Of a DNA stretch of 64,000 nucleotides, positions 45,313 through 61,000 are shown in pieces. This DNA comes from Lamellibrachia columna (taxonomy: Eukaryota; Annelida; Polychaeta; Sabellida; Siboglinidae): positions 53,585,957 through 53,649,956 of the forward strand of contig OY759268.1 in the NCBI GenBank assembly GCA_963662155.1. The letters are read 5' to 3'. The notes under the pieces are model-generated. The model saw only the letters and a list, made by a program, of their open reading frames with translations. It made no database searches and was not told the DNA's origin. Position 1 is the first letter of the stretch. Every line of letters starts with the position of its first letter. The position numbers and the translations under genes are program-made.

Positions 45313-45599
45313 AACGACGACGACGACGACAGTGGTAATATATCTAGTTAAATGCGAACATAAAAATGATACATCATCCGGTATTCCCAGCCTGTCACCC
45401 ATTAAAATACTAACAAGGCTCGACGTTGAATAACTTCGGTGATCGGAAGAGAACCGTTGTTTTCAACGTGATATGGCCTTAGCATTTCATAAGTTTGACT
45501 TCGTATCATATACACATTCCGACAATACCATACGGATTAATGACTTAGCAGTTAACGGGGGCTTACCCATATATAATAATTAAAATTCGTTCTCCAAGT

Positions 45600-48500
45600 T
45601 TCATTTTGCATCATATATATATTCCGACAATACCATACGGATTGTAAAGCATACTAACTTAGCGGGAAGCGCTCCTGAAGTAAGCGTCTACAAAAGTTTC
45701 CGTTTTAGGGGAGTTATCTGACATGTACCTCTCTGTCAAACTTCGATATTAAGCTGAGTTTTTGGAACACTAGACTATGCAAAATCGTTCTCCACCCATT
45801 CCTGTTGTTGCCCCGAAATACTTTGCCACCGAATTGGGTCCAGAAACGTGTACATGGCTAAAGCGATGTTTAAACTTCCAAACTTAATCTTCAAGCATAC
45901 ATTCTGCTATATTAAATGAGCTTTGCGCAGTTACTATTTGTCACTGCCCCAAAATGTTTTCGTTGCAGGCTGGACGATATATTTTGTTTTCCTTTTTTTG
46001 ATGTGTCAATGGATTGACGCGCGCCGCGGAGCACCATTGGAAGCAACATGTGAAAAATCGGTGGGTGGACCCTGTTAGGTTGCAGGGCAAGAACCACAGT
46101 CAGAATCCATCCGCCATTACATAGATAAAGAGTGCCTAGAAAAAATTATTTGTGCAGTTTGGTTGTATTAGTGAGAGCAGAATTTGTCTGAATGAGTGAG
46201 TGTAAGTGATGTTTTTTGTGCACAGTTGCATCTGAGATTTGAAATGATACCATATGTCAGTTTTTACACCTGTTGCGTATGGACACAGTGGTCATTAGGC
46301 ACGATGTTCGAGTTTCGTGAAAAAGACATAAATTCGTGATACTTTCACTCGAATTTCGAGGAACGCGCTCTTTGTCGACAACGACGACGACGACGACGAC
46401 GATGACAGTGGTAATATATCTAGTTAAATGCGAACATAAAAATGATACATCATTCGGTATTCCCAGCCTGTCACCCATTAAAATACTAACAGGGCTAGAC
46501 GTTGCATAACTTCGGTGATCGGAAGAGAACCGTTGTTTTCAAAGTGATATGGCCTTAACATTTCCTAGGTTTGACTTCGTATCATATACACATTCTGGAC
46601 CCTGTAATGTTGCAGGGCAAGGACCACAGTCAGAGTCCATCCGCCATTACTTAGATAAAGAGTGCCTTGAAAAAAATTATTTGTGTAGTTTGGTTGTATT
46701 AGTGAGAGCAGAATTTTCCTGAATGAGTGAGTGTAAGTGATATTTTTGTGCACAGTTGCATCTGAGATTTGAAATGATACCATATGTCAGTTGTTACTCC
46801 CGTTGCATAAGGACAAAGTGATCATTAGGCATGATGTTCGAGTTTCTTGAAAAAGACATAAATTCGTGGTATTATCACTCGAATTTCGAGGAAAGCGCTC
46901 TTTGTCGACAATGACGACAACGACGACGACGACAGTGGTAATATATCTAGTTAAATGCGAACATAAAAATGATACATCATCCGGTATTCCCAGCCTGTCA
47001 CCCATTAAAATACTAACAGGGCTCGACGTTGCATAACTTCGGTGATCGGAAGAGAACCGTTGTTTTCAACGTGATTCCGTCTTAGCATTTCCTAAGTTTG
47101 ACTTCGTATCATATACACATTCCGACAATACCATACGGATTAATGACTTAGCAGTTAACGGCGGCTTACCCATATATAATAATTAAAATTCGTTCTCCAA
47201 GTTTGATTTTGTATCATATATATATTCCGACAATACCATACGGATTGTAAAGCATACTAACTTAGCGGGAAGCGCTCCTGAAGTAAGCGTCTACAAAAGT
47301 TTCCGTTTTAAGGGAGTTATCTGACATGTACCTCTCTGGCAAACATCGATATTAAGCTGAGTTTTTGGAACAACTAGACTATGCAAAATCGTTCTCCACC
47401 CTTTCCTGTTGTTGCCCCGAAATACTTTGCCACCGAATTGGGTCCAGAAACGTGTACATGGCTAAAGCGATGTTTAAACTTCCAAACTTAATCTTCAAGC
47501 ATACATTCTGCTATATTAAATGAGCTTTGCGCAGTTACTATTTGTCACTGCCCCAAAATGTTTTCGTTGCAGGCTGGACGATATATTTTGTTTTCCTTTT
47601 TTTGATGTGTCAATGGATTGACGCGCGCCGCGGAGCACCATTGGAAGCAACATGTGAAAAATCGGTGGGTGGACCCTGTTAGGTTGCAGGGCAAGAACCA
47701 CAGTCAGAATCCATCCGCCATTACATAGATAAAGAGTGCCTAGAAAACATTATTTCTGCAGTTTGGTTGTATTAGTGAGAACAGAATTTGTCTGAATGAG
47801 TGAGTGTAAGTGATGTTTTTTGTGCACAGTTGCATCTGAGATTTGAAATGATACCATATGTAAGTTTTTACACCTGTTGCGTACGGACACAGTGGTCAAT
47901 AGGCACGATGTTCGAGTTTCGTGAAAAAGACATAAATTCGTGATATTTTCACTCGGATTTCGAGGAACGCGCTCTTTGTCGACAACGACGACGACGACGA
48001 CGACGACGACGATGACAGTGGTAATATATCTAGTTAAATGCGAACATAAAAATGATACATCATTCGGTATTCCCAGCCTGTCACCCATTAAAATACTAAC
48101 AGGGCTAGACGTTGCATAACTTCGGTGATCGGAAGAGAACCGTTGTTTTCAAAGTGATATGGCCTTAGCATTTCCTAGGTTTGACTTCGTATCATATACA
48201 CATTCTGGACCCTGTAAGGTTGCAGGGCAAGGACCACAGTCAGAATCCATCCGCCATTACTTAGATAAAGAGTGCCTTGAAAAAAATTATTTGTGTAGTT
48301 TGGTTGTATTAGTGAGAGCAGAATTTGCCTGAATGAGTGAGTGTAAGTGATATTTTTGTGCACAGTTGCATCTGAGATTTGAAATGATACCATATGTCAG
48401 TTGTTACTCCTGTTGCATAAGGACAAAGTGATCATTAGGCATGATGTTCGAGTTTCTTGAAAAAGACATAAATTCGTGGTATTATCACTCGAATTTCGAG

Positions 48501-51500
48501 GAAAGCGCTCTTTGTCGACAATGACGACAACGACGACGACGACGACGACAGTGGTAATATATCTAGTTAAATGCGAACATAAAAATGATACATCATCCGG
48601 TATTCCCAGCCTGTCACCCATTAAATACTAACTAGGCTCGACGTTGCATAACTTCGGTGATCGGAAGAGAACCGTTGTTTTCAACGTGATATCGCCTTAG
48701 CATTTCCTAAGTTTGACTTCGTATCATATACACATTCCGACAATACCATACGGATTAATGACTTAGCAGTTAACGGCGGCTTACCCATATATAATAAATA
48801 AAAATTCGTTCTCCAAGTTTGATTTTGTATCATCTATATATTCCGACAATACCATACGGATTGTAAAGCATACTAATTTAGCGGGAAGCGCTCCTGAAGT
48901 AAGCGTCTACAAAAGTTTCCGTTTTAGGGGAGTTATCTGACATGTACCTCTCTGTCAAACTTCGATATTAAGCTGAGTTTTTGGAACACTAGACTATGCA
49001 AAATCGTTCTCCACCCATTCCTGTTGTTGCCCCGAAATACTTTGCCACCGAATTGGGTCCAGAAACGTGTACATGGCTAAAGCGATGTTTAAACTTCCAA
49101 ACTTAATCTTCAAGCATACATTCTGCTATATTAAATGAGCTTTGCGCAGTTACTATTTGTCACTGCCCCAAAATGTTTTCGTTGCAGGCTGGACGATATA
49201 TTTTGTTTTCCTTTTTTTGATGTGTCAATGGATTGACGCGCGCCGCGGAGCACCATTGGAAGCAACATGTGAAAAATCGGTGGGTGGACCCTGTTAGGTT
49301 GCAGGGCAAGAACCACAGTCAGAATCCATCCGCCATTACATAGATAAAGAGTGCCTAGAAAAAATTATTTGTGCAGTTTGGTTGTATTAGTGAGAGCAGA
49401 ATTTGTCTGAATGAGTGAGTGTAAGTGATGTTTTTTGTGCACAGTTGCATCTGAGATTTGAAATGATACCATATGTCAGTTTTTACACCTGTTGCGTATG
49501 GACACAGTGGTCATTAGGCACGATGTTCGAGTTTCGTGAAAAAGACATAAATTCGTGATACTTTCACTCGAATTTCGAGGAACGCGCTCTTTGTCGACAA
49601 CGACGACGACGACGACGATGACAGTGGTAATATATCTAGTTAAATGCGAACATAAAAATGATACATCATTCGGTATTCCCAGCCTGTCACCCATTAAAAT
49701 ACTAACAGGGCTAGACGTTGCATAACTTCGGTGATCGGAAGAGAACCGTTGTTTTCAAAGTGATATGGCCTTAACATTTCCTAGGTTTGACTTCGTATCA
49801 TATACACATTCTGGACCCTGTAATGTTGCAGGGCAAGGACCACAGTCAGAATCCATCCGCCATTACTTAGATAAAGAGTGCCTTGAAAAAAATTATTTGT
49901 GTAGTTTGGTTGTATTAGTGAGAGCAGAATTTTCCTGAATGAGTGAGTGTAAGTGATATTTTTGTGCACAGTTGCATCTGAGATTTGAAATGATACCATA
50001 TGTCAGTTGTTACTCCCGTTGCATAAGGACAAAGTGATCATTAGGCATGATGTTCGAGTTTCTTGAAAAAGACATAAATTCGTGGTATTATCACTCGAAT
50101 TTCGAGGAAAGCGCTCTTTGTCGACAATGACGACAACGACGACGACGACAGTGGTAATATATCTAGTTAAATGCGAACATAAAAATGATACATCATCCGG
50201 TATTCCCAGCCTGTCACCCATTAAAATACTAACAGGGCTCGACGTTGCATAACTTCGGTGATCGGAAGAGAACCGTTGTTTTCAACGTGATTCCGTCTTA
50301 GCATTTCCTAAGTTTGACTTCGTATCATATACACATTCCGACAATACCATACGGATTAATGACTTAGCAGTTAACGGCGGCTTACCCATATATAATAATT
50401 AAAATTCGTTCTCCAAGTTTGATTTTGTATCATATATATATTCCGACAATACCATACGGATTGTAAAGCATACTAACTTAGCGGGAAGCGCTCCTGAAGT
50501 AAGCGTCTACAAAAGTTTCCGTTTTAAGGGAGTTATCTGACATGTACCTCTCTGGCAAACATCGATATTAAGCTGAGTTTTTGGAACAACTAGACTATGC
50601 AAAATCGTTCTCCACCCTTTCCTGTTGTTGCCCCGAAATACTTTGCCACCGAATTGGGTCCAGAAACGTGTACATGGCTAAAGCGATGTTTAAACTTCCA
50701 AACTTAATCTTCAAGCATACATTCTGCTATATTAAATGAGCTTTGCACAGTTACTATTTGTCACTGCCCCAAAATGTTTTCGTTGCAGGCTGGACGATAT
50801 ATTTTGTTTTCCTTTTTTTGATGTGTCAATGGATTGACGCGCACCGCGGAGCACCATTGGAAGCAACATGTGAAAAATCGGTGGGTGGACCCTATTAGGT
50901 TGCAGGGCAAGAACCACAGTCAGAATCCATCCGCCATTACATAGATAAAGAGTGCCTAGAAAACATTATTTCTGCAGTTTGGTTGTATTAGTGAGAACAG
51001 AATTTGTCTGAATGAGTGAGTGTAAGTGATGTTTTTTGTGCACAGTTGCATCTGAGATTTGAAATGATACCATATGTAAGTTTTTACACCTGTTGCGTAC
51101 GGACACAGTGGTCAATAGGCACGATGTTCGAGTTTCGTGAAAAAGACATAAATTCGTGATATTTTCACTCGGATTTCGAGGAACGCGCTCTTTGTCGACA
51201 ACGACGACGACGACGACGACGACGACGATGACAGTGGTAATATATCTAGTTAAATGCGAACATAAAAATGATACATCATTCGGTATTCCCAGCCTGTCAC
51301 CCATTAAAATACTAACAGGGCTAGACGTTGCATAACTTCGGTGATCGGAAGAGAACCGTTGTTTTCAAAGTGATATGGCCTTAGCATTTCCTAGGTTTGA
51401 CTTCGTATCATATACACATTCTGGACCCTGTAAGGTTGCAGGGCAAGGACCACAGTCAGAATCCATCCGCCATTACTTAGATAAAGAGTGCCTTGAAAAA

Positions 51501-52000
51501 AATTATTTGTGTAGTTTGGTTGTATTAGTGAGAGCAGAATTTGCCTGAATGAGTGAGTGTAAGTGATATTTTTGTGCACAGTTGCATCTGAGATTTGAAA
51601 TGATACCATATGTCAGTTGTTACTCCTGTTGCATAAGGACAAAGTGATCATTAGGCATGATGTTCGAGTTTCTTGAAAAAGACATAAATTCTTGGTATTA
51701 TCACTCGAATTTCGAGTAAAGCGCTCTTTGTCGACAATGACGACAACGACGACGACGACGACAGTGGTAATACATCTAGTTAAATGCGAACATAAAAATG
51801 ATACATCATCCGGTATTCCCAGCCTGTCAACCATTAAAATACTAACAGGGCTCGACGTTGAATAACTTCGGTGATCGGAAGAGAACCGTTGTTTTCAACG
51901 TGATATCGCCTTAGCATTTCCTAAGTTTGACTTCGTATCATATACACATTCCGACAATACCATACGGATTAATGACTTAGCAGTTAACAGCGGCTTACCC
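45600..52000 (+). repeat. 3.2-kb higher-order repeat, two copies
   Basis: Private variants recur 3,216-3,219 bases apart: ggccttaaca at 46551 and 49767, tactcccgttgcat near 46795 and 50011, ttaggggagttatc near 45705 and 48924. So a two-dimer block was duplicated in tandem, roughly 45.6-48.8 and 48.8-52.0 kb; the right end of the second copy is already diverging. Confidence 0.85.
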
Positions 52001-55000
52001 ATATATAATAAATACAAATTCGTTCTCCAAGTTTGATTTTGTATCATATATATATTCCGACAATACCATACGGATTGTAAAGCATACTAACTTAGCGGGA
52101 AGCGCTCCTGAAGTAAGCGTCTACAAAAGTTTCCGTTTTAAGGGAGTTATCTGACATGTACCTCTCTGGCAAACTTCGATATTAAGCTGAGTTTTTGGAA
52201 CACTAGACTATGCAAAATCGTTCTCCACCCATTCCTGTTGTTGCCCCGAAATACTTTGCCACCGAATTGGGTCCAGAAACGTGTACATGGCTAAAGCGAT
52301 GTTTAAACTTCCAAACTTAATCTTCAAGCATACATTCTGCTATATTAAATGAGCTTTGCGCAGTTACTATTTGTCACTGCCCCAAAATGTTTTCGTTCCA
52401 GGCTGGACGATATATTTTGTTTTCCTTTTTTTGATGTGTCAATGGATTGACGCGCGCCGCGGAGCACCATTGGAAGCAACATGTGAAAAATCGGTGGGTG
52501 GACCCTGGTAGGTTGCAGGGCAAGAACCACAGTCAGAATCCATCCGCCATTACATAGATAAAGAGTGCCTAGAAAAAATTATTTGTGCAGTTTGGTTGTA
52601 TTAGTGAGAGCAGAATTTGTCTGAATGAGTGAGTGTAAGTGATGTTTTTTGTGCACAGTTGCATCTGAGATTTGAAATGATACCATATGTCAGTTTTTAC
52701 ACCTGTTGCGTATGGACACAGTGGTCATTAGGCACGATGTTCGAGTTTCGTGAAAAAGACATAAATTCGTGATACTTTTACTCGGATTTCGTGGAACGCG
52801 CTCTTTGTCGACAACGACGACGACGACGACGACGATGACAGTGGTAATATATCTAGTTAAATGCGAACATAAAAATGATACATCATCCAGTATTCCCAGC
52901 CTGTCACCCATTAAAATACTAACAGGGCTAGACGTTGAATAACTTCGGTGATCGGAAGAGAACCGTTGTTTTCAAAGTGATATGGCCTTAGCATTTCCTA
53001 GGTTTGACTTCGTATCATATACACATTCTGGACCCTGTAAGGTTGCAGGGCAAGGACCACAGTCAGAATCCATCCGCCATTACTTAGATAAAGAGTGCCT
53101 TGAAAAAAATTATTTGTGTAGTTTGGTTGTATTAGTGAGAGCAGAATTTGACTGAATGAGTGAGTGTAAGTGATATTTTTGTGCACAGTTGCATCTGAGA
53201 TTTGAAAGGATACCATATGTCAGTTGTTACTCCTGTTGCATAAGGACAAAGTGATCATTAGGCATGATGTTCGAGTTTCTTGAAAAAGACATCAATTCGT
53301 GGTATTATCACTCGAATTTCGAGTAAAGCGCTCTTCGTCGACAATGACGACAACGACGACGACGACGACAGTGGTAATACATCTAGTTAAATGCGAACAT
53401 AAAAATGATACATCATCCGGTATTCCCAGCCTGTCAACCATTAAAATACTAACAGGGCTCGACGTTGAATAACTTCGGTGATCGGAAGAGAACCGTTGTT
53501 TTCAACGTGATATGGCCTTAGCATTTCCTAAGTTTGACTTTGTATCATATACACATTCCGACAATACCATACGGATTAATGACTTAGCAGTTAACGGGGG
53601 CTTACCCATATATAATAATTAAAATTCGTTCTCCAATTTTCATTTTGCATCATATATATATTCCGACAATACCATACGGATTGTAAAGCATACTAACTTA
53701 GCGGGAAGCGCTCCTGAAGTAAGCGTCTACAAAAGTTTCCGTTTTAAGGGAGTTATCTGACATGTACCTCTCTGTCAAACTTCGATATTAAGCTTAGTTT
53801 TTGGAACACTAGACTATGCAAAATCGTTCTCCACCCATTCCTGTTGTTGCCCCGAAATACTTTGCCACCGAATTGGGTCCAGAAACGTGTACATGGCTAA
53901 AGCGATGTTTAAACTTCCAAACTTAATCTTCAAGCATACATTCTGCTATATTAAATGAGCTTTGCGCAGTTACTATTTGTCACTGCCCCAAAATGTTTTC
54001 GTTGCAGGCTGGACGATATATTTTGTTTTCCTTTTTTTGGATTGACGCGCGCCGCGGAGCACCATTGGAAGCAACATGTGAAAAATCGGTGGGTGGACCC
54101 TGGTAGGTTGCAGGGCAAGAACCACAGTCAGAATCCATCCGCCATTACATAGATAAAGAGTGCCTAGAAAAAATTATTTGTGCAGTTTGGTTGTATTAGT
54201 GAGAGCAGAATTTGTCTGAATGAGTGAGTGTAAGTGATGTTTTTTGTGCACAGTTGCATCTGAGATTTGAAATGATACCATATGTCAGTTTTTACACCTG
54301 TTGCGTATGGACACAGTGGTCATTAGGCACGATGTTCGAGTTTCGTGAAAAAGACATAAATTCGTGATACTTTCACTCGGATTTCGAGGAACGCGCTCTT
54401 TGTCGACAACGACGACGACGACGACGACGATGACAGTGGTAATATATCTAGTTAAATGCGAACATAAAAATGATACATCATTCGGTATTCCCAGCCTGTC
54501 ACCCATTAAAATACTAACAGGGCTAGACGTTGCATAACTTCGGTGATCGGAAGAGAACCGTTGTTTTCAAAGTGATATGGCCTTAGCATTTCCTAGGTTT
54601 GACTTCGTATCATATACACATTCTGGACCCTGTAAGGTTGCAGGGCAAGGACCACAGTCAGAATCCATCCGCCATTACTTAGATAAAGAGTGCCTTGAAA
54701 AAAATTATTTGTGTAGTTTGGTTGTATTAGTGAGAGCAGAATTTGCCTGAATGAGTGAGTGTAAGTGATATTTTTGTGCACAGTTGCATCTGAGATTTGA
54801 AATGATACCTTATGTCAGTTGTTACTCCTGTTGCATAAGGACAAAGTGATCATTAGGCATGATGTTCGAGTTTCTTGAAAAAGACATAAATTCGTGGTAT
54901 TATCACTCGAATTTCGAGGAAAGCGCTCTTTTTTCGACAATGACGACAACGACGACGACGACGACAGTGGTAATACATCTAGTTAAATGCGAACATAAAA

Positions 55001-58000
55001 ATGATACATCATCCGGTATTCCCAGCCTGTCAACCATTAAAATACTAACAGGGCTCGACGTTGAATAACTTCGGTGATCGGAAGAGAACCGTTGTTTTCA
55101 ACGTGATATCGCCTTAGCATTTCCTAAGTTTGACTTCGTATCATATACACATTCCGACAATACCATACGGATTAATGACTTAGCAGTTAACGGGGGCTTA
55201 CCCTTATATAATAATTAAAATTCGTTCTCCAAGTTTGATTTTGCATCATATATATATTCCGACAATACCATACGGATTGTAAAGCATACTAACTTAGCGG
55301 GAAGCGCTCCTGAAGTAAGCGTCTACAAAAGTTTCCGTTTTAAGGGAGTTATCTGACATGTACTTCTCTGGCAAACTTCGATATTAAGCTGAGTTTTTGG
55401 AACACTAGACTATGCAAAATCGTTCTCCGCCCATTCCTGTTGTTGCCCCGAAATACTTTGCCACCGAATTGGGTCCAGAAACGTGTACATGGCTAAAGCG
55501 ATGTTTAAACTTCCAAACTTAATCTTCAAGCATACATTCTGCTATATTAAATGAGCTTTGCGCAGTTACTATTTGTCACTGCCCCAAAATGTTTTCGTTG
55601 CAGGCTGGACGATATATTTTGTTTTCCTTTTTTTGATGTGTCAATGGATTGACGCGCGCCGCGGAGCACCATTGGAAGCAACATGTGAAAAATCGGTGGG
55701 TGGACCCTGGTAGGTTGCAGGGCAAGAACCACAGTCAGAATCCATCCGCCATTACATAGATAAAGAGTGCCTAGAGAAAATTATTTGTGCAGTTTGGTTG
55801 TATTAGTGAGAGCAGAATTTGTCTGAATGAGTGAGTGTAAGTGATGTTTTTTGTGCACAGTTGCATCTGAGATTTGAAATGATACCATATGTCAGTTTTT
55901 ACACCTGTTGCGTATGGACACAGTGGTCATTAGGCACGATGTTCGAGTTTCGTGAAAAAGACATAAATTCGTGATACTTTCACTCGGATTTCGTGGAACG
56001 CGCTCTTTGTCGACAACGACGACGACGACGACGACGATGACAGTGGTAATATATCTAGTTAAATGCGAACATAAAAATGATACATCATCCAGTATTCCCA
56101 GCCTGTCACCCATTAAAATACTAACAGGGCTCGACGTTGAATAACTTCGGTGATCGGAAGAGAACCGTTGTTTTCAAAGTGATATGGCCTTAGCATTTCC
56201 TAGGTTTGACTTCGTATCATATACACATTCTGGACCCTGTAAGGTTGCAGGGCAAGGACCACAGTCAGAATCCATCCGCCATTACTTAGATAAAGAGTGC
56301 CTTGAAAAAAATTATTTGTGTAGTTTGGTTGTATTAGTGAGAGCAGAATTTGACTGAATGAGTGAGTGTAAGTGATATTTTTGTGCACAGTTGCATCTGA
56401 GATTTGAAAGGATACCATATGTCAGTTGTTACTCCTGTTGCATAAGGACAAAGTGATCATTAGGCATGATGTTCGAGTTTCTTGAAAAAGACATCAATTC
56501 GTGGTATTATCACTCGAATTTCGAGTAAAGCGCTCTTTGTCGACAATGACGACAACGACGACGACGACGACAGTGGTAATACATCTAGTTAAATGCGAAC
56601 ATAAAAATGATACATCATCCGGTATTCCCAGCCTGTCAACCATTAAAATACTAACAGGGCTCGACGTTGAATAACTTCGGTGATCGGAAGAGAACCGTTG
56701 TTTTCAACGTGATATCGCCTTAGCATTTCCTAAGTTTGACTTCGTATCATATACACATTCCGACAATACCATACGGATTAATGACTTAGCAGTTAACGGG
56801 GGCTTACCCTTATATAATAATTAAAATTCGTTCTCCAAGTTTGATTTTGCATCATATATATATTCCGACAATACCATACGGATTGTAAAGCATACTAACT
56901 TAGCGGGAAGCGCTCCTGAAGTAAGCGTCTACAAAAGTTTCCGTTTTAAGGGAGTTATCTGACATGTACCTCTCTGTCAAACTTCGATATTAAGCTGAGT
57001 TTTTGGAACACTAGACTATGCAAAATCGTTCTCCACCCATTCCTGTTGTTGCCCCGAAATACTTTGCCACCGAATTGGGTCCAGAAACGTGTACATGGCT
57101 AAAGCGATGTTTAAACTTCCAAACTTAATCTTCAAGCATACATTCTGCTATATTAAATGAGCTTTGCGCAGTTACTATTTGTCACTGCCCCAAAATGTTT
57201 TCGTTGCAGGCTGGACGATATATTTTGTTTTCCTTTTTTTGGATTGACGCGCGCCGCGGAGCACCATTGGAAGCAACATGTGAAAAATCGGTGGGTGGAC
57301 CCTGGTAGGTTGCAGGGCAAGAACCACAGTCAGAATCCATCCGCCATTACATAGATAAAGAGTGCCTAGAAAAAATTATTTGTGCAGTTTGGTTGTATTA
57401 GTGAGAGCAGAATTTGTCTGAATGAGTGAGTGTAAGTGATGTTTTTTGTGCACAGTTGCATCTGAGATTTGAAATGATACCATATGTCAGTTTTTACACC
57501 TGTTGCGTATGGACACAGTGGTCATTAGGCACGATGTTCGAGTTTCTTGAAAAAGACATAAATTCGTGATACTTTCACTCGGATTTCGAGGAACGCGCTC
57601 TTTGTCGACAACGACGACGACGACGACGACGATGACAGTGGTAATATATCTAGTTAAATGCGAACATAAAAATGATACATCATTCGGTATTCCCAGCCTG
57701 TCACCCATTAAAATACTAACAGGGCTAGACGTTGCATAACTTCGGTGATCGGAAGAGAACCGTTGTTTTCAAAGTGATATGGCCTTAGCATTTCCTAGGT
57801 TTGACTTCGTATCATATACACATTCTGGACCCTGTAAGGTTGCAGGGCAAGGACCACAGTCAGAATCCATCCGCCATTACTTAGATAAAGAGTGCCTTGA
57901 AAAAAATTATTTGTGTAGTTTGGTTGTATTAGTGAGAGCAGAATTTGCCTGAATGAGTGAGTGTAAGTGATATTTTTGTGCACAGTTGCATCTGAGATTT

Positions 58001-61000
58001 GAAATGATACCTTATGTCAGTTGTTACTCCTGTTGCATAAGGACAAAGTGATCATTAGGCATGATGTTCGAGTTTCTTGAAAAAGACATAAATTCGTGGT
58101 ATTATCACTCGAATTTCGAGGAAAGCGCTCTTTTTTCGACAATGACGACAACGACGACGACGACGACAGTGGTAATACATCTAGTTAAATGCGAACATAA
58201 AAATGATACATCATCCGGTATTCCCAGCCTGTCAACCATTAAAATACTAACAGGGCTCGACGTTGAATAACTTCGGTGATCGGAAGAGAACCGTTGTTTT
58301 CAACGTGATATCGCCTTAGCATTTCCTAAGTTTGACTTCGTATCATATACACATTCCGACAATACCATACGGATTAATGACTTAGCAGTTAACAGCGGCT
58401 TACCCATATATAATAAATACAAATTCGTTCTCCAAGTTTGATTTTGTATCATATATATATTCCGACAATACCATACGGATTGTAAAGCATACTAACTTAG
58501 CGGGAAGCGCTCCTGAAGTAAGCGTCTACAAAAGTTTCCGTTTTAAGGGAGTTATCTGACATGTACCTCTCTGGCAAACTTCGATATTAAGCTGAGTTTT
58601 TGGAACACTAGACTATGCAAAATCGTTCTCCACCCATTCCTGTTGTTGCCCCGAAATACTTTGCCACCGAATTGGGTCCAGAAACGTGTACATGGCTAAA
58701 GCGATGTTTAAACTTCCAAACTTAATCTTCAAGCATACATTCTGCTATATTAAATGAGCTTTGCGCAGTTACTATTTGTCACTGCCCCAAAATGTTTTCG
58801 TTCCAGGCTGGACGATATATTTTGTTTTCCTTTTTTTGATGTGTCAATGGATTGACGCGCGCCGCGGAGCACCATTGGAAGCAACATGTGAAAAATCGGT
58901 GGGTGGACCCTGGTAGGTTGCAGGGCAAGAACCACAGTCAGAATCCATCCGCCATTACATAGATAAAGAGTGCCAAGAAAAAATTATTTGTGCAGTTTGG
59001 TTGTATTAGTGAGAGCAGAATTTGTCTGAATGAGTGAGTGTAAGTGATGTTTTTTGTGCACAGTTGCATCTGAGATTTGAAATGATACCATATGTCAGTT
59101 TTTACACCTGTTGCGTATGGACACAGTGGTCATTAGGCACGATGTTCGAGTTTCGTGAAAAAGACATAAATTCGTGATACTTTCACTCGGATTTCGTGGA
59201 ACGCGCTCTTTGTCGACAACGACGACGACGACGACGACGATGACAGTGGTAATATATCTAGTTAAATGCGAACATAAAAATGATACATCATCCAGTATTC
59301 CCAGCCTGTCACCCATTAAAATACTAACAGGGCTCGACGTTGAATAACTTCGGTGATCGGAAGAGAACCGTTGTTTTCAAAGTGATATGGCCTTAGCATT
59401 TCCTAGGTTTGACTTCGTATCATATACACATTCTGGACCCTGTAAGGTTGCAGGGCAAGGACCACAGTCAGAATCCATCCGCCATTACTTAGATAAAGAG
59501 TGCCTTGAAAAAAATTATTTGTGTAGTTTGGTTGTATTAGTGAGAGCAGAATTTGACTGAATGAGTGAGTGTAAGTGATATTTTTGTGCACAGTTGCATC
59601 TGAGATTTGAAAGGATACCATATGTCAGTTGTTACTCCTGTTGCATAAGGACAAAGTGATCATTAGGCATGATGTTCGAGTTTCTTGAAAAAGACATCAA
59701 TTCGTGGTATTATCACTCGAATTTCGAGTAAAGCGCTCTTTGTCGACAATGACGACAACGACGACGACGACGACAGTGGTAATACATCTAGTTAAATGCG
59801 AACATAAAAATGATACATCATCCGGTATTCCCAGCCTGTCAACCATTAAAATACTAACAGGGCTCGACGTTGAATAACTTCGGTGATCGGAAGAGAACCG
59901 TTGTTTTCAACGTGATATCGCCTTAGCATTTCCTAAGTTTGACTTCGTATCATATACACATTCCGACAATACCATACGGATTAATGACTTAGCAGTTAAC
60001 GGGGGCTTACCCTTATATAATAATTAAAATTCGTTCTCCAAGTTTGATTTTGCATCATATATATATTCCGACAATACCATACGGATTGTAAAGCATACTA
60101 ACTTAGCGGGAAGCGCTCCTGAAGTAAGCGTCTACAAAAGTTTCCGTTTTAAGGGAGTTATCTGACATGTACTTCTCTGGCAAACTTCGATATTAAGCTG
60201 AGTTTTTGGAACACTAGACTATGCAAAATCGTTCTCCGCCCATTCCTGTTGTTGCCCCGAAATACTTTGCCACCGAATTGGGTCCAGAAACGTGTACATG
60301 GCTAAAGCGATGTTTAAACTTCCAAACTTAATCTTCAAGCATACATTCTGCTATATTAAATGAGCTTTGCGCAGTTACTATTTGTCACTGCCCCAAAATG
60401 TTTTCGTTGCAGGCTGGACGATATATTTTGTTTTCCTTTTTTTGATGTGTCAATGGATTGACGCGCGCCGCGGAGCACCATTGGAAGCAACATGTGAAAA
60501 ATCGGTGGGTGGACCCTGGTAGGTTGCAGGGCAAGAACCACAGTCAGAATCCATCCGCCATTACATAGATAAAGAGTGCCTAGAGAAAATTATTTGTGCA
60601 GTTTGGTTGTATTAGTGAGAGCAGAATTTGTCTGAATGAGTGAGTGTAAGTGATGTTTTTTGTGCACAGTTGCATCTGAGATTTGAAATGATACCATATG
60701 TCAGTTTTTACACCTGTTGCGTATGGACACAGTGGTCATTAGGCACGATGTTCGAGTTTCGTGAAAAAGACATAAATTCGTGATACTTTCACTCGGATTT
60801 CGTGGAACGCGCTCTTTGTCGACAACGACGACGACGACGACGACGATGACAGTGGTAATATATCTAGTTAAATGCGAACATAAAAATGATACATCATCCA
60901 GTATTCCCAGCCTGTCACCCATTAAAATACTAACAGGGCTCGACGTTGAATAACTTCGGTGATCGGAAGAGAACCGTTGTTTTCAAAGTGATATGGCCTT

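Larger units (their letters stand above)
33392..46256 (+). repeat. Satellite, transitional zone with mixed monomer lengths
   Basis: After a partial A-like monomer, anchor spacings are about 879 (from 34339), 1,113, 882, 906, 1,091, 536, 1,085, 539, 545, 1,077, 1,074, 1,091 and 1,100. The ~880 class goes directly from taataattaaaattcgttc to ccaccaattcctgttg. The ~1,080-1,110 class has an extra block with an internal 105-bp near-duplication (aagtttgacttcgtatcat and aagtttgattttgtatcat, for example 43299 and 43404). The ~540 class lacks the middle of the monomer. New diagnostic bases compared with the left array include catatacacattc and gttaacggcggc. Confidence 0.9.
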